From: DASWJZ01 sp963792885
GTDB lineage: Bacteria > Pseudomonadota > Alphaproteobacteria > Rhizobiales > Afifellaceae
DNA length: 64,000 bases
Direction: 5' to 3'
NCBI GenBank assembly: GCA_963792885.1
Contig: CAWBXX010000002.1
Span: 992,001 to 1,056,000, forward strand
Of the stretch, positions 28,123-40,004 are shown piece after piece. Position 1 is the first letter of the stretch. Every line of letters starts with the position of its first letter. The translations under genes and the position numbers were made by a program. The notes under the pieces were generated by a model that saw only the letters and a program-made list of their open reading frames with translations, was not told the DNA's origin and made no database searches.

Positions 28123-29319
28123 CTAGACGGCCAGCGCCAGCTTCAATTGCCCGCCGACCGGTACCGGCGGCTCGAAGATGTCGGCGCGGAGCTTGCGGCG
28201 CTCGATGTTGAGCCCGAGGCGCTTCGTCGCCGCCTCGAAGCGGCGGCCGATCATCCACGCATAAGGACCGCGCCCGCGCTGGCGCACGCCCCATTCCGAT
28301 TCGTAGTCCTTGCCGCCGCGCATTTGCTGCATCACCGACATGACGTGGCTGTAGCGGTCGGGATAGTTGGCGCTCAGCCATTCGCGGAAGAGCGGCGCGA
28401 CTTCGAGCGGCAGGCGCAAGAGCACGTAGCCCGCTTCGCGCGCGCCGGCCTCGCGGCCCGCTTCGAGCAGGCGCTCGAGCTCCATGTCGTTCAGCGCCGG
28501 CACGATCGGCGCCGTCATCACGGTGACCGGAATGCCGGCGGCGGCAAGCTTCTGCATCGTCTCGAGCCGCTTAGGCGGCGTAGCAGCGCGCGGCTCCATC
28601 GCGCGCGCGAGCTTGCGGTCGAGCGTCGTCAGCGACAGCGCCACCTTGGCGAGCCCGCGCTCCGCCATCGACGCGAGGATATCGATGTCGCGCGTGACGA
28701 GCGCCGACTTCGTGACGATGCCGACGGGATGGTTGGCCTTCGAGAGCACTTCCAGGATCTGCCGCATCACGCGCCATTCGCGCTCGATCGGCTGATAGGG
28801 ATCGGTGTTGGTGCCGATCGCGATCGTGCGCGGCTCGTAGCCGGGCGCCGCGAGCTCCTTCTCCAGGAGCTCGGCTGCGTCGGGCTTCACGAAGAGCTTC
28901 GATTCGAAATCGAGTCCCGGCGAGAGCCCCATATTGGCGTGCGTCGGGCGCGCGAAGCAGTAGCTGCAGCCGTGCTCACAGCCGCGATAGGGGTTGATCG
29001 AACGGTCGAAGGAGATGTCGGGAGACTGGTTGCGCGTGATGATCTTGCGCGCACGCTCGACCTGCACTTCGGTCTTGAGAGCCGGCAGCTCTTCGAGCGT
29101 GCCCCAATCGTCGTCGAAGGCTTCGACGGTCTTCGATTCGTAGCGGCCGGAGACGTTGGTTTGCGAGCCCCGGCCCCGCCGCCTGTCGGCGAGGATATCT
29201 GACTCGAACGGCCCCGCCGGCCGACGCCCGCGCAGGCGGACGCCGGCCTTTGGGACGGGGTCGGGGAGACCACGTTGGCCAATATTGGAACGCTGATCGG
29301 CGCGATTCAACATGCGCAT
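28123..29319 (-). CDS. PA0069-family radical SAM protein (SplB-like)
   Basis: A 398-residue protein of the PA0069/SplB-related radical SAM family. The 4Fe-4S motif CxxxCxxC is CEHGCSYC in NPYRGCEHGCSYCFARP. The body has IAIGTNTDPYQPIEREWRVM and VTKSALVTRDIDIL, characteristic of this family. Members resemble spore photoproduct lyase but occur in non-sporulating bacteria with unknown substrate. A LexA-type box and promoter lie directly upstream, so a DNA-damage role is plausible. ATG starts at 29319 and 29313 are both close to the predicted -10. Confidence 0.9.
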   Translation of the reverse strand: MRMLNRADQRSNIGQRGLPDPVPKAGVRLRGRRPAGPFESDILADRRRGRGSQTNVSGRYESKTVEAFDDDWGTLEELPALKTEVQVERARKIITRNQSPDISFDRSINPYRGCEHGCSYCFARPTHANMGLSPGLDFESKLFVKPDAAELLEKELAAPGYEPRTIAIGTNTDPYQPIEREWRVMRQILEVLSKANHPVGIVTKSALVTRDIDILASMAERGLAKVALSLTTLDRKLARAMEPRAATPPKRLETMQKLAAAGIPVTVMTAPIVPALNDMELERLLEAGREAGAREAGYVLLRLPLEVAPLFREWLSANYPDRYSHVMSVMQQMRGGKDYESEWGVRQRGRGPYAWMIGRRFEAATKRLGLNIERRKLRADIFEPPVPVGGQLKLALAV

Positions 29320-29320
29320 A

Positions 29321-29353
29321 TAATTACTTTGAGAGAGTGAACATTGCAAGAAC
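29321..29353 (-). promoter_or_regulatory. Putative LexA (SOS) box overlapping the radical SAM gene promoter
   Basis: On the minus strand, a direct repeat GTTC-N7-GTTC (forward 29339-29353, GAACATTGCAAGAAC) matches the alphaproteobacterial LexA operator. It overlaps a -35-like TTGCAA (29344-29349), which is 17 bases from a -10-like TAATTA (29321-29326). The predicted transcript start falls at about 29314, almost on the start codon, so the message may be leaderless. All of this is by pattern; binding is not shown. Confidence 0.55.
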
Positions 29354-29759
29354 ATACGGGAATGTGTTCCAAAGGATAGCGAAATGGGGCCGATTTCGTT
29401 CTGTCATTGGAGGCTGTCGGCCCCTGCCCGAAATGTGGCCGAAGCAGCTCGAAACGGCGGTCTTTTAGGGGTTTAGCGGGTATCGCCGGCCTTCACGGAC
29501 GGCTTTGTCACCGGAGCGTCGCGAAGGAGCCGCAGAACACCGTTCGCGAGCACCCCCGCGGAACGAATCAGTCACACGATGCGGTGATTCGCCGTCCCCG
29601 CGAAACGGGTGGTGGGGAGAGTGCGCAACCTTGCTTGGCGAAGGAATTGCGACAACGCCCGAGGCGCCGACCCCGCGGCGCGGGTCAGTCTGGTCAAAGC
29701 GGCAAGTTCTTATGACAAGCCCGGCGCGGCTTTGATAAGGCATCGCCCGCGAGGTTTAG
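29354..29759. other. Intergenic region upstream of glyS, no gene identified
   Basis: About 400 bases without a recognisable protein or RNA gene. A 30-codon ATG frame from 29384 with an AAAGGA site is the only short candidate and has no known relative. There are scattered short inverted repeats (for instance GACCC...GGGTC near 29680-29697) but none with a T-tract. A glyQ gene, often found near glyS, is not here. Confidence 0.6.
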
Positions 29760-32000
29760 ATGCCCGATCTTCTGCTTGAGCTTTTCTCCGAGGAAATTCC
29801 CGCGCGCATGCAGCGGCAGGCGGCGGAGGACTTGCGCCGCCTGGTCACCGACGGGCTGGTCGAGGCCGGCCTCACCTATGAGGGAGCCAAGGCTTTCGCG
29901 ACCCCCCGCCGGCTCGCGCTGACCGTGCATGGGCTGACCGCCCGCTCGCCCGACTTGCGCGAGGAGCGAAAGGGCCCGCGCGTCGGCGCGCCGCGAAAAG
30001 GCGATCGAGGGCTTCCTGCGCGGCGCCGGGCTTGCCTCGATCGGCGAGGCGAAGGTCGAGAAGGACAAGAAGGGCGACTTCTACGTCGCGGTCGTCACGC
30101 GGCCGGGCCGCGCCGCCGAGGCGATCGTGGCCGATGTCGTGCCGGCGGCGATCCGCGCCTTCCCCTGGCCGAAGTCGATGCGCTGGGGCGCGCGCTCCGC
30201 GCCGGCCGATTCGCCCTTTGCCGGTACGGAGGCGGAGGGCGCCTCAAGCCTCAAATGGGTGCGGCCCCTCCGCTCCATCCTCTGCACCTTCGGGCCGGAG
30301 ACGGAGGATCCGATCGTCGTCGATTTCGAGGTCGGCGGCATCGCGAGCGGCAACGTCACCTTCGGCCACCGCTTCATGACGAAGGGCGAGCCGATCCGCG
30401 TCCGCCGCTTCGCCGACTACGAGCCGGCGCTGACGGCGGCGAAGGTGGTGCTCGACCCGGAGCGGCGGAAGGCGATCATCGAGGCGGAGGCGAAGCAGCT
30501 CGCCTTCGCGCAAGGGCTTCGAGGTGGTGGAGGACGCGGGCCTGCTCGAAGAGGTCGCGGGAATCGTCGAATGGCCGGTCGTGCTGATGGGCGCCTTCGA
30601 CGGACGACTATCTCGACATCCCCGACGAGGTGATCCGGCTGACGATCCGGCAGAACCAGAAATGCTTCGTGCTCCGCGATCCGAAGACCGGCGCGCTGAC
30701 GAACCGCTTCCTGCTCACCGCCAATATCGAGGCGTCGGATGGCGGCAAGGAGATCGTCGCCGGCAACGAGCGGGTGATCGCCGCGCGACTCTCCGATGCG
30801 CGCTTCTTCTGGGAGCAGGACCGCAAGGTCCCGCTGGAAGAGCATGCCGAGAAGCTCGCGGCGATCACCTTCCACGAGAAGCTCGGGTCGCAGGCGGAGC
30901 GCGTGGAGCGCGTCGCGCGGCTCGCGCGAGAATTGGCGCCGCTCGTCGGCGCCGACCCCGACGACGCGGAGCGCGCCGCGAAGCTCGCCAAGGCCGACCT
31001 CACGACGCAGATGGTCGGCGAGTTCCCCGAGCTTCAGGGCGTGATCGGCCGCTACTACGCGCTCGAATGGAAAGAGAAGCCGGCAGTCGCCGACGCGATC
31101 CGCGATCACTACAAGCCGCAGGGGCCGAACGATTCCGTGCCGAGCGAGCCGGTGTCGATCGCCGTCGCGCTCGCCGACAAGCTCGACACGCTGGTGGGTT
31201 CTGGGCGATCGACGAGAAGCCGACGGGGAGCAAGGACCCGTATGCGCTGAGGAGGGCGGCGTTGGGAGTGATCCGCATCGTGCTTGAGAACAGTTTCCGC
31301 ATCGGCCTCGTTGCCGAGGCCGACAAACATCGGCGAAGCGGTTCACAAATCCATGCAGGCGGCTCACGCCAATCAGCAGCGGGGCGCCGGGACCAAGTTT
31401 GGGCTCGTGATCATGACCGCGAGGAGGCGCTTCGGCGGGGGAGTTTTCTCGGAGCGCGCAATTGATCTCCTCGCCTTCTTCGCCGACCGCCTCAAAGTCC
31501 ATCTGCGCGAGACCGGCGCGCAGGCACGATCTGATCGACGCGGTCTTCGCGCTTCAGGGCCAGGACGACCTCCTGATGATCGTCCGCCGCGTCGAAGCGC
31601 TCGGCAAATTTCTCGACACCGACGACGGCGCGAACCTCCTCGTCGGCTATCGCCGCGCCGCCAACATTCTGCGCGCCGAGGAGAAGAAGGACGGGGAGGG
31701 CGCCTTCGACGACGCCCCCGACCATCATCTGATCGAGACGCAGGGGCGAGCCGGAGGAGAAGGCGCTCTTCCACGTCATGCAGGCGGCGGAGGGCCATGC
31801 GCGCATGCATGTCGAGGCGGAGGACTTCGAAGGCGCGATGCGCGCGCTCGCCGAGCTTCGTCCGGCGGTCGACGCATTCTTCGACAAGGTCACGGTCAAC
31901 GCCGACGATCCGGCGCTTCGCGCAAACCGCCTGAAGCTCTTGAACATGCTCCGCCGCGCAACGCTCACCGTCGCGGACTTTCTCCAAGATCGAGGGGTAG
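29760..32000 (+). CDS. glyS: Glycyl-tRNA synthetase beta subunit (eight apparent indels)
   Basis: A GlyS of about 744 residues once the reading frame is restored. Fragments in three frames line up end to end: MPDLLLELFSEEIPARMQ, FPWPKSMRWG, VRPLRSILC, VEWPVVLMGAF, RNQNQKCF-type region IRQNQKCFVLRD, KEIVAGNERVIAARLSDA, WAIDEKPTGSKDPYALRRA and the DALR-like C-terminus ending DFSKIEG. Approximate break sites are 29995, 30512, 30602, 31197, 31325, 31528, 31750 and 31979; seven look like insertions and one (near 31197, TTT read as TT) a deletion. The net +6 keeps start and stop in phase. GlyS charges tRNA-Gly with GlyQ. Confidence 0.9.
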
Positions 32001-32049
32001 CGACGGGCTCGGCTGCCCAACCCTCATCGCGCGCGAAGGGACAAACAAA

Positions 32050-32071
32050 AAGCGCGCCCGAAGGCGCGCTT
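32050..32071. terminator. Bidirectional rho-independent terminator
   Basis: A stem AAGCGCGCC/GGCGCGCTT with a four-base CGAA loop, preceded on the plus strand by AAAAA, lies between the convergent glyS and SleB-type genes. On the minus strand the A-run gives a T-tract after the stem, making a good terminator for the hydrolase gene, and the short TT plus stem may also serve glyS. Confidence 0.75.
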
Positions 32072-32095
32072 GTCTCATCCTGCGAAGGTATCAGC

Positions 32096-33183
32096 TCAGG
32101 ACCAGCCGCCGAGTTTGGTCCTATAGAAGATGTGCTCTCCGAGGTGGTCCTTCTCGATCATCCTGCCGGCCCCAGCGCGGGCTGACATAGCCGGCATGGT
32201 AGTGCGTAGAGTTGCCGACCTCATCGATCCAGGTCTTTCCGTTGGTGACGTCGAGCGCGATGCGTTGCGCGGCCTTCCACGCACCTGCCTCGGAGATGCT
32301 CTCCGGCTTGCCGTCGCAGGCGAAGGAGAACTGGCAGTGGTGTCGCATGTTCTCGTTCTGGAAGACGACACCGCAGATCGTGTCCGGATAGGCGGGGTTG
32401 CGCACCCGGTTCAGGATCACCTGCGCAACGGCGGCCTGGCCATCTTTCGATTCGCCGCGCGCCTCGAAATAGACGCCCTGCGCGAGGCACTTCTGCTGAT
32501 CCTTGTCGAAGACGCTCTGTGGCAGCGGGTTGCGCACCCAGTCGTGCTGGCCCGGTGCGAACTGCCCGAGCGCGCGGCCGTCGAGCCAGCTCAGAACCGT
32601 GTCGGGATCGGGACGCGGGCGCGGCCGCCGCAGGCCGTCGTCGCGTCTCGTCCTGCGGCAGTGCCGAGAGGCGCGGTCCGCCCATCACCGCCGCGAACGG
32701 CGCCTCGATGGCGGGCGTCGGCGCGGCATAAGCGAGCACCGCGGAGTTCGCCTCGACGGCGCCGTCGGGATCGATCGTGAAGACGCCGCCGCCCGGCTTC
32801 GCATGCGGCATGCGCGCCAGCGCCGTGCGGAGCGGAGCGCGATGCGGCTGGTGCGCGAACGTCGAATAGGCCAGGTCGAAGGCGAGCTGGTGCGCGGCGC
32901 GTGTCACGAAACGCTGTGTCGGCAGCGCCGGATCGTGCGGCGCCATGAGCATTGCGAGGTCGACGCTCCCGTTGACCGATGGCGTCGTGCGGGCAGAGCT
33001 CGGAAGCGTTGCTGGCGCGGTGCGCGCTAGGGATATGCCCTCGATTGAGGGATGGACGGCGGCGGAAGCCAGGTTGGAGATATTGCTGACCAGACCCGGC
33101 AGAGCAGCCACGATGGCTGCTATCGAGAGACTGGCGGCGGCGGCGAATTTCAGGGCGCTTACGCGCGACGTCGCATGATACAC
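32096..33183 (-). CDS. Cell wall hydrolase, SleB/Hydrolase_2 type (two frameshifts)
   Basis: About 361 residues once two extra bases are removed. It has a probable secretion signal (LKFAAAASLSIAAIVAALPG), a long linker, then the C-terminal SleB-like domain CLAQGVYFEARGESKDG (catalytic Glu expected in EARGES), VAQVILNRVRNPAYPDTICG and CQFSFACDG. Breaks fall near 32640 and in the GGGG run near 32175. It probably cleaves peptidoglycan. Start GTG at 33183 follows a GGAGGGG site. Confidence 0.85.
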
Positions 33184-33211
33184 AGCGCTGCTACCCCTCC
33201 GACCCCACGGA

Positions 33212-33233
33212 CCTGTTGCGCTATGGCAACAGG
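33212..33233. repeat. Perfect inverted repeat upstream of the SleB-type gene
   Basis: CCTGTTGC and GCAACAGG form a perfect 8-bp stem around a six-base loop, 29 bp upstream of the hydrolase start. It may be an operator or a leader hairpin; no T-tract follows on the minus strand, so termination is unlikely. Confidence 0.45.
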
Positions 33234-33373
33234 CGATCGCTGCTTTTTCACAAACCCATTAAGAGCGAATTGAGGTTGACGCGCGGTTAACCGCGGTCTC
33301 CCCCCGAGAAAACGCACCCCGCCGAGCGCGGGCTTAGGATTTTTCTAGTGTTAATCAGGCGATAATGGGGCCG

Positions 33374-33391
33374 CCCAGCGGCACCGCTGGG
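33374..33391. repeat. Inverted repeat downstream of ppdK
   Basis: CCCAGCGG and CCGCTGGG are separated by two bases, about 40 bp past the ppdK stop on the minus strand. It could stabilise the 3' end of the ppdK message, but the T-run expected of an intrinsic terminator is absent. Confidence 0.35.
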
Positions 33392-33431
33392 TAACCTTGA
33401 CCCGCCCCCGGAATTGGCGCTGTCCGGGCTC

Positions 33432-36105
<2,674 letters not shown>

Positions 36106-36226
36106 AACCCGTCCCGCGCCCAGTCAAGTCTGGTGGTTTGCTAGCTTGATCCGCCGCAGCGCACAATCTCCAAGAAGCGCTCGGTATCCCAGGTCGGCCA
36201 CACTCTTTGTCGGGCGCCCCCACCGC

Positions 36227-37090
36227 TTACGTCGCGATATCAATATCCAGCCCGAGGTCGAGGGCGCGCGCGGAGTGGGTGAGGGCGCCCGAGGATATGA
36301 AGTCGACGCCCGTCTCGGCGATTGCCGCGACGGTCTCGAGCGTCACGCCGCCGGAGGCTTCGAGCACCGCCTTACCGCCTGCGATGGCGACCGCTTCCCT
36401 GAGCTTCGCCGGCGGCATGTTGTCGAGAAGGATAACGTTGGCGCCGGCCTCCAGAACCTCCTTGAGCTGGCCAAGCGTATCGACCTCCACCTCGATTTTC
36501 ACCAGATGGCCGGCGAAGTCCTTGCTGCGGCGGATCGCTTCTCTAACCCCACCCGCGACAGCGATGTGGTTGTCCTTGATCAGGATCGCGTCGTCGAGGC
36601 CGAAGCGATGGTTCGATCCGCCGCCGCAGCGCACCGCGTATTTCTCGAAGGCGCGGAGCCCGGGGATCGTCTTCCGCGTACAGGTCACGCGCGCCTTCGT
36701 ATGCTTGACGGCTTCGGCGTAGCGAAGGGTCAGGGTGGCGATGCCGGAGAGGTGGGAGAGGAAATTGAGCGCCACGCGCTCGGCAGAAAGGATCGCACGT
36801 GCATTGCCGGAGATGCGCGCGACGACCGCGCCGCGCTCGACCTTGTCGCCGTCTGCAACAGCAGGCGCGAATTCAACCGCTGCGTCCATCTGGCGGAACG
36901 CGGCTTCCGCGAGCGCCAGACCGGCGATCGCGCCGGGCTCGCGGGCGGCGATGACGGCCGTCGCCGTTGCCGTCGCCGGAATCGTCGCGGCCGAGGTAAT
37001 GTCGCCGGCGCGCCCAAGATCTTCCGCGAGCGCGCGGCTGACCGCCTCCGAGACAAGCTGGGGCGGGAGCACCGGCAGACCTCCGGTCAT
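36227..37090 (-). CDS. nadC: Nicotinate-nucleotide pyrophosphorylase (quinolinate PRTase)
   Basis: A 287-residue quinolinate phosphoribosyltransferase, third step of de novo NAD synthesis, turning quinolinate and PRPP into nicotinate mononucleotide. Family segments include NFLSHLSGIATLT, ARVTCTRKTIPGLRAFEKYAV, RCGGGSNHRFGLDD and the phosphate-binding ISSGALTHSARALDLGLDI near the C-terminus. ATG at 37090 overlaps the nadB stop (ATGA). The operon order is nadA-nadB-nadC. Confidence 0.96.
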   Translation of the reverse strand: MTGGLPVLPPQLVSEAVSRALAEDLGRAGDITSAATIPATATATAVIAAREPGAIAGLALAEAAFRQMDAAVEFAPAVADGDKVERGAVVARISGNARAILSAERVALNFLSHLSGIATLTLRYAEAVKHTKARVTCTRKTIPGLRAFEKYAVRCGGGSNHRFGLDDAILIKDNHIAVAGGVREAIRRSKDFAGHLVKIEVEVDTLGQLKEVLEAGANVILLDNMPPAKLREAVAIAGGKAVLEASGGVTLETVAAIAETGVDFISSGALTHSARALDLGLDIDIAT

Positions 37091-38688
37091 GAAGCCATTT
37101 CGAGCGGTGCCGCCGCTTGCTCGGCGATCGCGTCCGCCTGCGCGAGCGTAAGGAAGGTTCGCTGGGCAAGGCTCGGGTCGGCGTTGGGGAAGTCGGAGCG
37201 GTAGTGACCGCCGCGGCTCTCCTGGCGCGCGAGCGCGCCGGCCGCGACGAGCTTCGCCGCGACGAGCGCGTTCATCACCTGCGGTCCATGCCGGTTCTCG
37301 ATAAGTGACTCGATCATCGTAAGCGCTTCGCTGAGTCCGGCGCGGTCGCGCACCACGCCGACGTGGCGGCTCATGACGGCGCGGACCTTGCGGATCGCCT
37401 GGTCGTCTTCTTCCGGCGCGATCGGCGCTTCACTCTCGGACGCGCCGATCCATTGCGTTGTCTTGTGGGCGGGCAGGAGACCGTGGATGTCCTCAGCCAC
37501 GCGCGCCGCGAACACGACCGCTTCAAGCAGCGAGTTCGAGGCAAGGCGGTTGGCGCCGTGCGCGCCGGTCGAGGTGACCTCTCCGCAGGCCCAGAGCCCG
37601 TCAAGCGTCGTGCGCCCGACTCCGTCCACGTGCACGCCGCCCATGTGGTAGTGCGCGGCCGGTGCGATCGGGATCGGCTCTATCGTCGGATCGACGCCCG
37701 CTTCCATGCAGGCGGCATAGACGGTCGGGAAGCGCTCGGCGAAATCCCTGCCGATCGCCTTGCGGCAATCGAGGAAGGCGCCGCGGCCGGAGACTTTCGC
37801 CTCGTGCACGGCGCGCGCGACGATATCGCGCGGCGCAAGCTCCCCGTCGGGATGCACGTCGGGCATGAAGCGGTGCCCAGCCTTGTCGACGATTATGGCG
37901 CCGTCGCCGCGAAGCGCTTCGGTCGCGAGCGGTGCCGGGTCGCGGCCGACATCGACGGCGGTCGGATGAAACTGCACGAACTCCGGGTCGGCGATGAGCG
38001 CACCGGCGCGCGCCGCCATGGCGAGCCCCTCGCCGCGCGCTTCCGGCGGGTTGGTGGTGACGGCGTAAAGATGCCCGATGCCGCCCGACGCCAGCACGAT
38101 CGCGCGGGTCGAAAGATGGATGCGGTCGGAGAGTCCGCCGCGCCGGTCGCGCGCGACCAGTCCTGTCACGTAGTAACCGTCGGCGCGAAGCTGTTCGGCA
38201 ACGTATCCTTCGAGCACGCGGATCGAGGGCGTCCGCCTGACCGCCGCGACGAGCGCCGACATGATTGCCGCGCCCGCCATGTCGCCCCTGACGCGCACGA
38301 TGCGGCGCTGCGAATGCGCCGCCTCGCGCGAGAGCTTCAGCGCGCCGTCGAGCTCGCGGTCGAAGGCGACGCCGTAGCCGAGGAGGTCGTGGATTCGATC
38401 CGCCGCCTCCGTCGCCATCGCACGTGCCACGCGCTCATCGACGAGGCCCGCACCGGCGGCGATCGTGTCGGCAACGTGGCTCTCGATGGTATCGCCGGTG
38501 CCGATCGCGGCCGCGATCCCGCCCTGCGCCCAGGCCGAGGAAGCGCCTTCGCCGATCGGCGCGCCGGTGATGATCGTCACCGGCCGGGGACTGAGCTTCA
38601 GCGCGCAGAAAAGACCGGCGAGCCCGCCGCCGACAATGACGACGTCGTCGATGCCTTCCCAGGACTCAGGGTGGAAGGGTGAGGTCAC
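37087..38688 (-). CDS. nadB: L-aspartate oxidase
   Basis: A 533-residue flavoprotein oxidising aspartate to iminoaspartate. The dinucleotide fold is VIVGGGLAGLFCALKL; the active-site loop APAAHYHMGGVHVDG and GANRLASNSLLEAVVFAARVA are conserved. Start GTG at 38688, one base past the nadA stop, suggests coupled translation. NadA uses its iminoaspartate product. Confidence 0.95.
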   Translation of the reverse strand: MTSPFHPESWEGIDDVVIVGGGLAGLFCALKLSPRPVTIITGAPIGEGASSAWAQGGIAAAIGTGDTIESHVADTIAAGAGLVDERVARAMATEAADRIHDLLGYGVAFDRELDGALKLSREAAHSQRRIVRVRGDMAGAAIMSALVAAVRRTPSIRVLEGYVAEQLRADGYYVTGLVARDRRGGLSDRIHLSTRAIVLASGGIGHLYAVTTNPPEARGEGLAMAARAGALIADPEFVQFHPTAVDVGRDPAPLATEALRGDGAIIVDKAGHRFMPDVHPDGELAPRDIVARAVHEAKVSGRGAFLDCRKAIGRDFAERFPTVYAACMEAGVDPTIEPIPIAPAAHYHMGGVHVDGVGRTTLDGLWACGEVTSTGAHGANRLASNSLLEAVVFAARVAEDIHGLLPAHKTTQWIGASESEAPIAPEEDDQAIRKVRAVMSRHVGVVRDRAGLSEALTMIESLIENRHGPQVMNALVAAKLVAAGALARQESRGGHYRSDFPNADPSLAQRTFLTLAQADAIAEQAAAPLEMAS

Positions 38689-38689
38689 C

Positions 38690-39769
38690 TCAGCTCTTCA
38701 GGTTCACCATGCGCTCGACGCTCCGCCGCGCCTTCGCGGCGACGAGCGGGTCGATCACGACTTCCTCCTGCATGAAGAGGAGCGAGTCCAGTATCTTCGG
38801 GAGCTGGATGCGCTTCATGTGCGGGCAGAGGTTGCACGGCCTGACGAAGTTCACCTCCGGCGCCTCCGACGCGACGTTGTCGGCCATCGAGCATTCCGTG
38901 ACCATCAGCACCTTCTGCGGATGCTTGGTCTTTACCCAGTCGATCATCTTCGCGGTCGAGCCAGTGAAGTCCGCCTCTTCGATCACGTCGGGCGGGCACT
39001 CCGGGTGCGCGATGATCCTGATCGCCGGATCGGCCTCGCGATAGGCGCGAAGCTCCTCGCCGGAGAAGCGCTCATGCACTTCGCAGGCGCCGTGCCAGGC
39101 GATGATCTCGACGTCGGTCTGCGACGCGACCCACTTGGCGAGATAGCGGTCGGGCAGGAAGATCACGCGCTTCGCGTTGAGCGACTCCACGACCTCCACC
39201 GCGTTCGACGAGGTGCAGCAGATGTCGACCTCCGCCTTAACCTCTGCCGACGTGTTGACGTAGGCGACGACCGGCACGCCCGGATAGGCGTCGCGGAGCC
39301 GCCGCACGTCTCCGCCGGTGATCGACGCGGCGAGCGAGCAGCCGGCGCGGCTGTCGGGGATGAGCACCGTCTTGTCCGGGCAGAGGATTTTCGAGGTCTC
39401 GGCCATGAAGTGAACGCCGCACTGGACGATCACTTCTGCGTCGGTGCGCGCCGCCTCCTGGGCGAGCTGCAGCGAGTCGCCGACAATGTCGGCAACGCAG
39501 TGGTAGATTTCCGGGGTCTGGTAGTTGTGCGCCAGGATGACCGCGTTCCGGACCGCTTTCAGCTCATTGATGGCCTTGATGGTCGGCGCGAAGGAGGGCC
39601 ATTCGATCGACGGAATGACGTGACGCACTCTCTCGTAGAGATGCGCCGTCTTTGCGGTGACGTCCGGCGTGTAGCTGAGATCGGGGCGGGCCAGTACCGG
39701 AAAGCGCGCGGGCTCCGTGGCGCGACGGCCAATTCCAAGACCCGCCTCAAAGTCCTGCAGGTAACCCAT
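38690..39769 (-). CDS. nadA: Quinolinate synthase
   Basis: A 359-residue 4Fe-4S enzyme that condenses iminoaspartate with dihydroxyacetone phosphate. Cysteines for the cluster lie in VQCGVHFMAETSKIL, VTECSMADN and RPCNLCPHMKR. The start ATG at 39769 has a GGAGGG site; longer frames upstream have no family match. First gene of the nadABC operon, 18 bp below a perfect palindrome. Confidence 0.96.
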   Translation of the reverse strand: MGYLQDFEAGLGIGRRATEPARFPVLARPDLSYTPDVTAKTAHLYERVRHVIPSIEWPSFAPTIKAINELKAVRNAVILAHNYQTPEIYHCVADIVGDSLQLAQEAARTDAEVIVQCGVHFMAETSKILCPDKTVLIPDSRAGCSLAASITGGDVRRLRDAYPGVPVVAYVNTSAEVKAEVDICCTSSNAVEVVESLNAKRVIFLPDRYLAKWVASQTDVEIIAWHGACEVHERFSGEELRAYREADPAIRIIAHPECPPDVIEEADFTGSTAKMIDWVKTKHPQKVLMVTECSMADNVASEAPEVNFVRPCNLCPHMKRIQLPKILDSLLFMQEEVVIDPLVAAKARRSVERMVNLKS

Positions 39770-39786
39770 CGCGCCCTCCCGTTCTG

Positions 39787-39807
39787 TTATACTCAAACTG
39801 AGTATAA
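39787..39807 (-). promoter_or_regulatory. Palindromic operator upstream of nadABC (likely NadQ site)
   Basis: TTATACTCA-AAC-TGAGTATAA is a perfect 21-bp palindrome with 9-bp arms, 18 bp before the nadA start. A NadQ-type NAD repressor gene is present in the same window (56839-57849). NadQ is known from comparative genomics to regulate NAD synthesis genes in alphaproteobacteria, so this is a strong candidate for its box. I cannot verify the published consensus from memory. Confidence 0.7.
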
Positions 39808-39821
39808 GCGGGCCCAAAGAA

Positions 39822-39839
39822 GACCGGCCAAAGCCGGTC
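39822..39839. repeat. Inverted repeat between nadA and the MFS gene
   Basis: GACCGGC and GCCGGTC with a four-base CAAA loop lie in the divergent region between nadA and the MFS transporter. It has no T-tract. It may be part of the regulatory DNA of either gene. The rest of this 200-base gap shows no gene. Confidence 0.35.
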
Positions 39840-40004
39840 GCTAGCTACATAGGGCTGTCATCCGGCCATTTCAAGCGTTGTCAGCGAGTGGACGCTGCGG
39901 CATTTCAATCAGGCTGACTGACGAGACCGATCAGAAAGATGAATGCCATCGATTGGACGAAGCCGCGTTAGAAAGATCGTCGATTTACGATTGAAGGTCA
40001 CGCC

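Noticed and set aside
29384..29476. A 30-codon frame near the LexA box
   Set aside because: No relative or codon bias supports it; only a weak ribosome site precedes it.
29760..32000. Programmed ribosomal frameshifting in glyS and other genes
   Set aside because: The many breaks lie at different, non-slippery sites, mostly with one extra base in homopolymers and no downstream pseudoknot; sequencing error explains them better.
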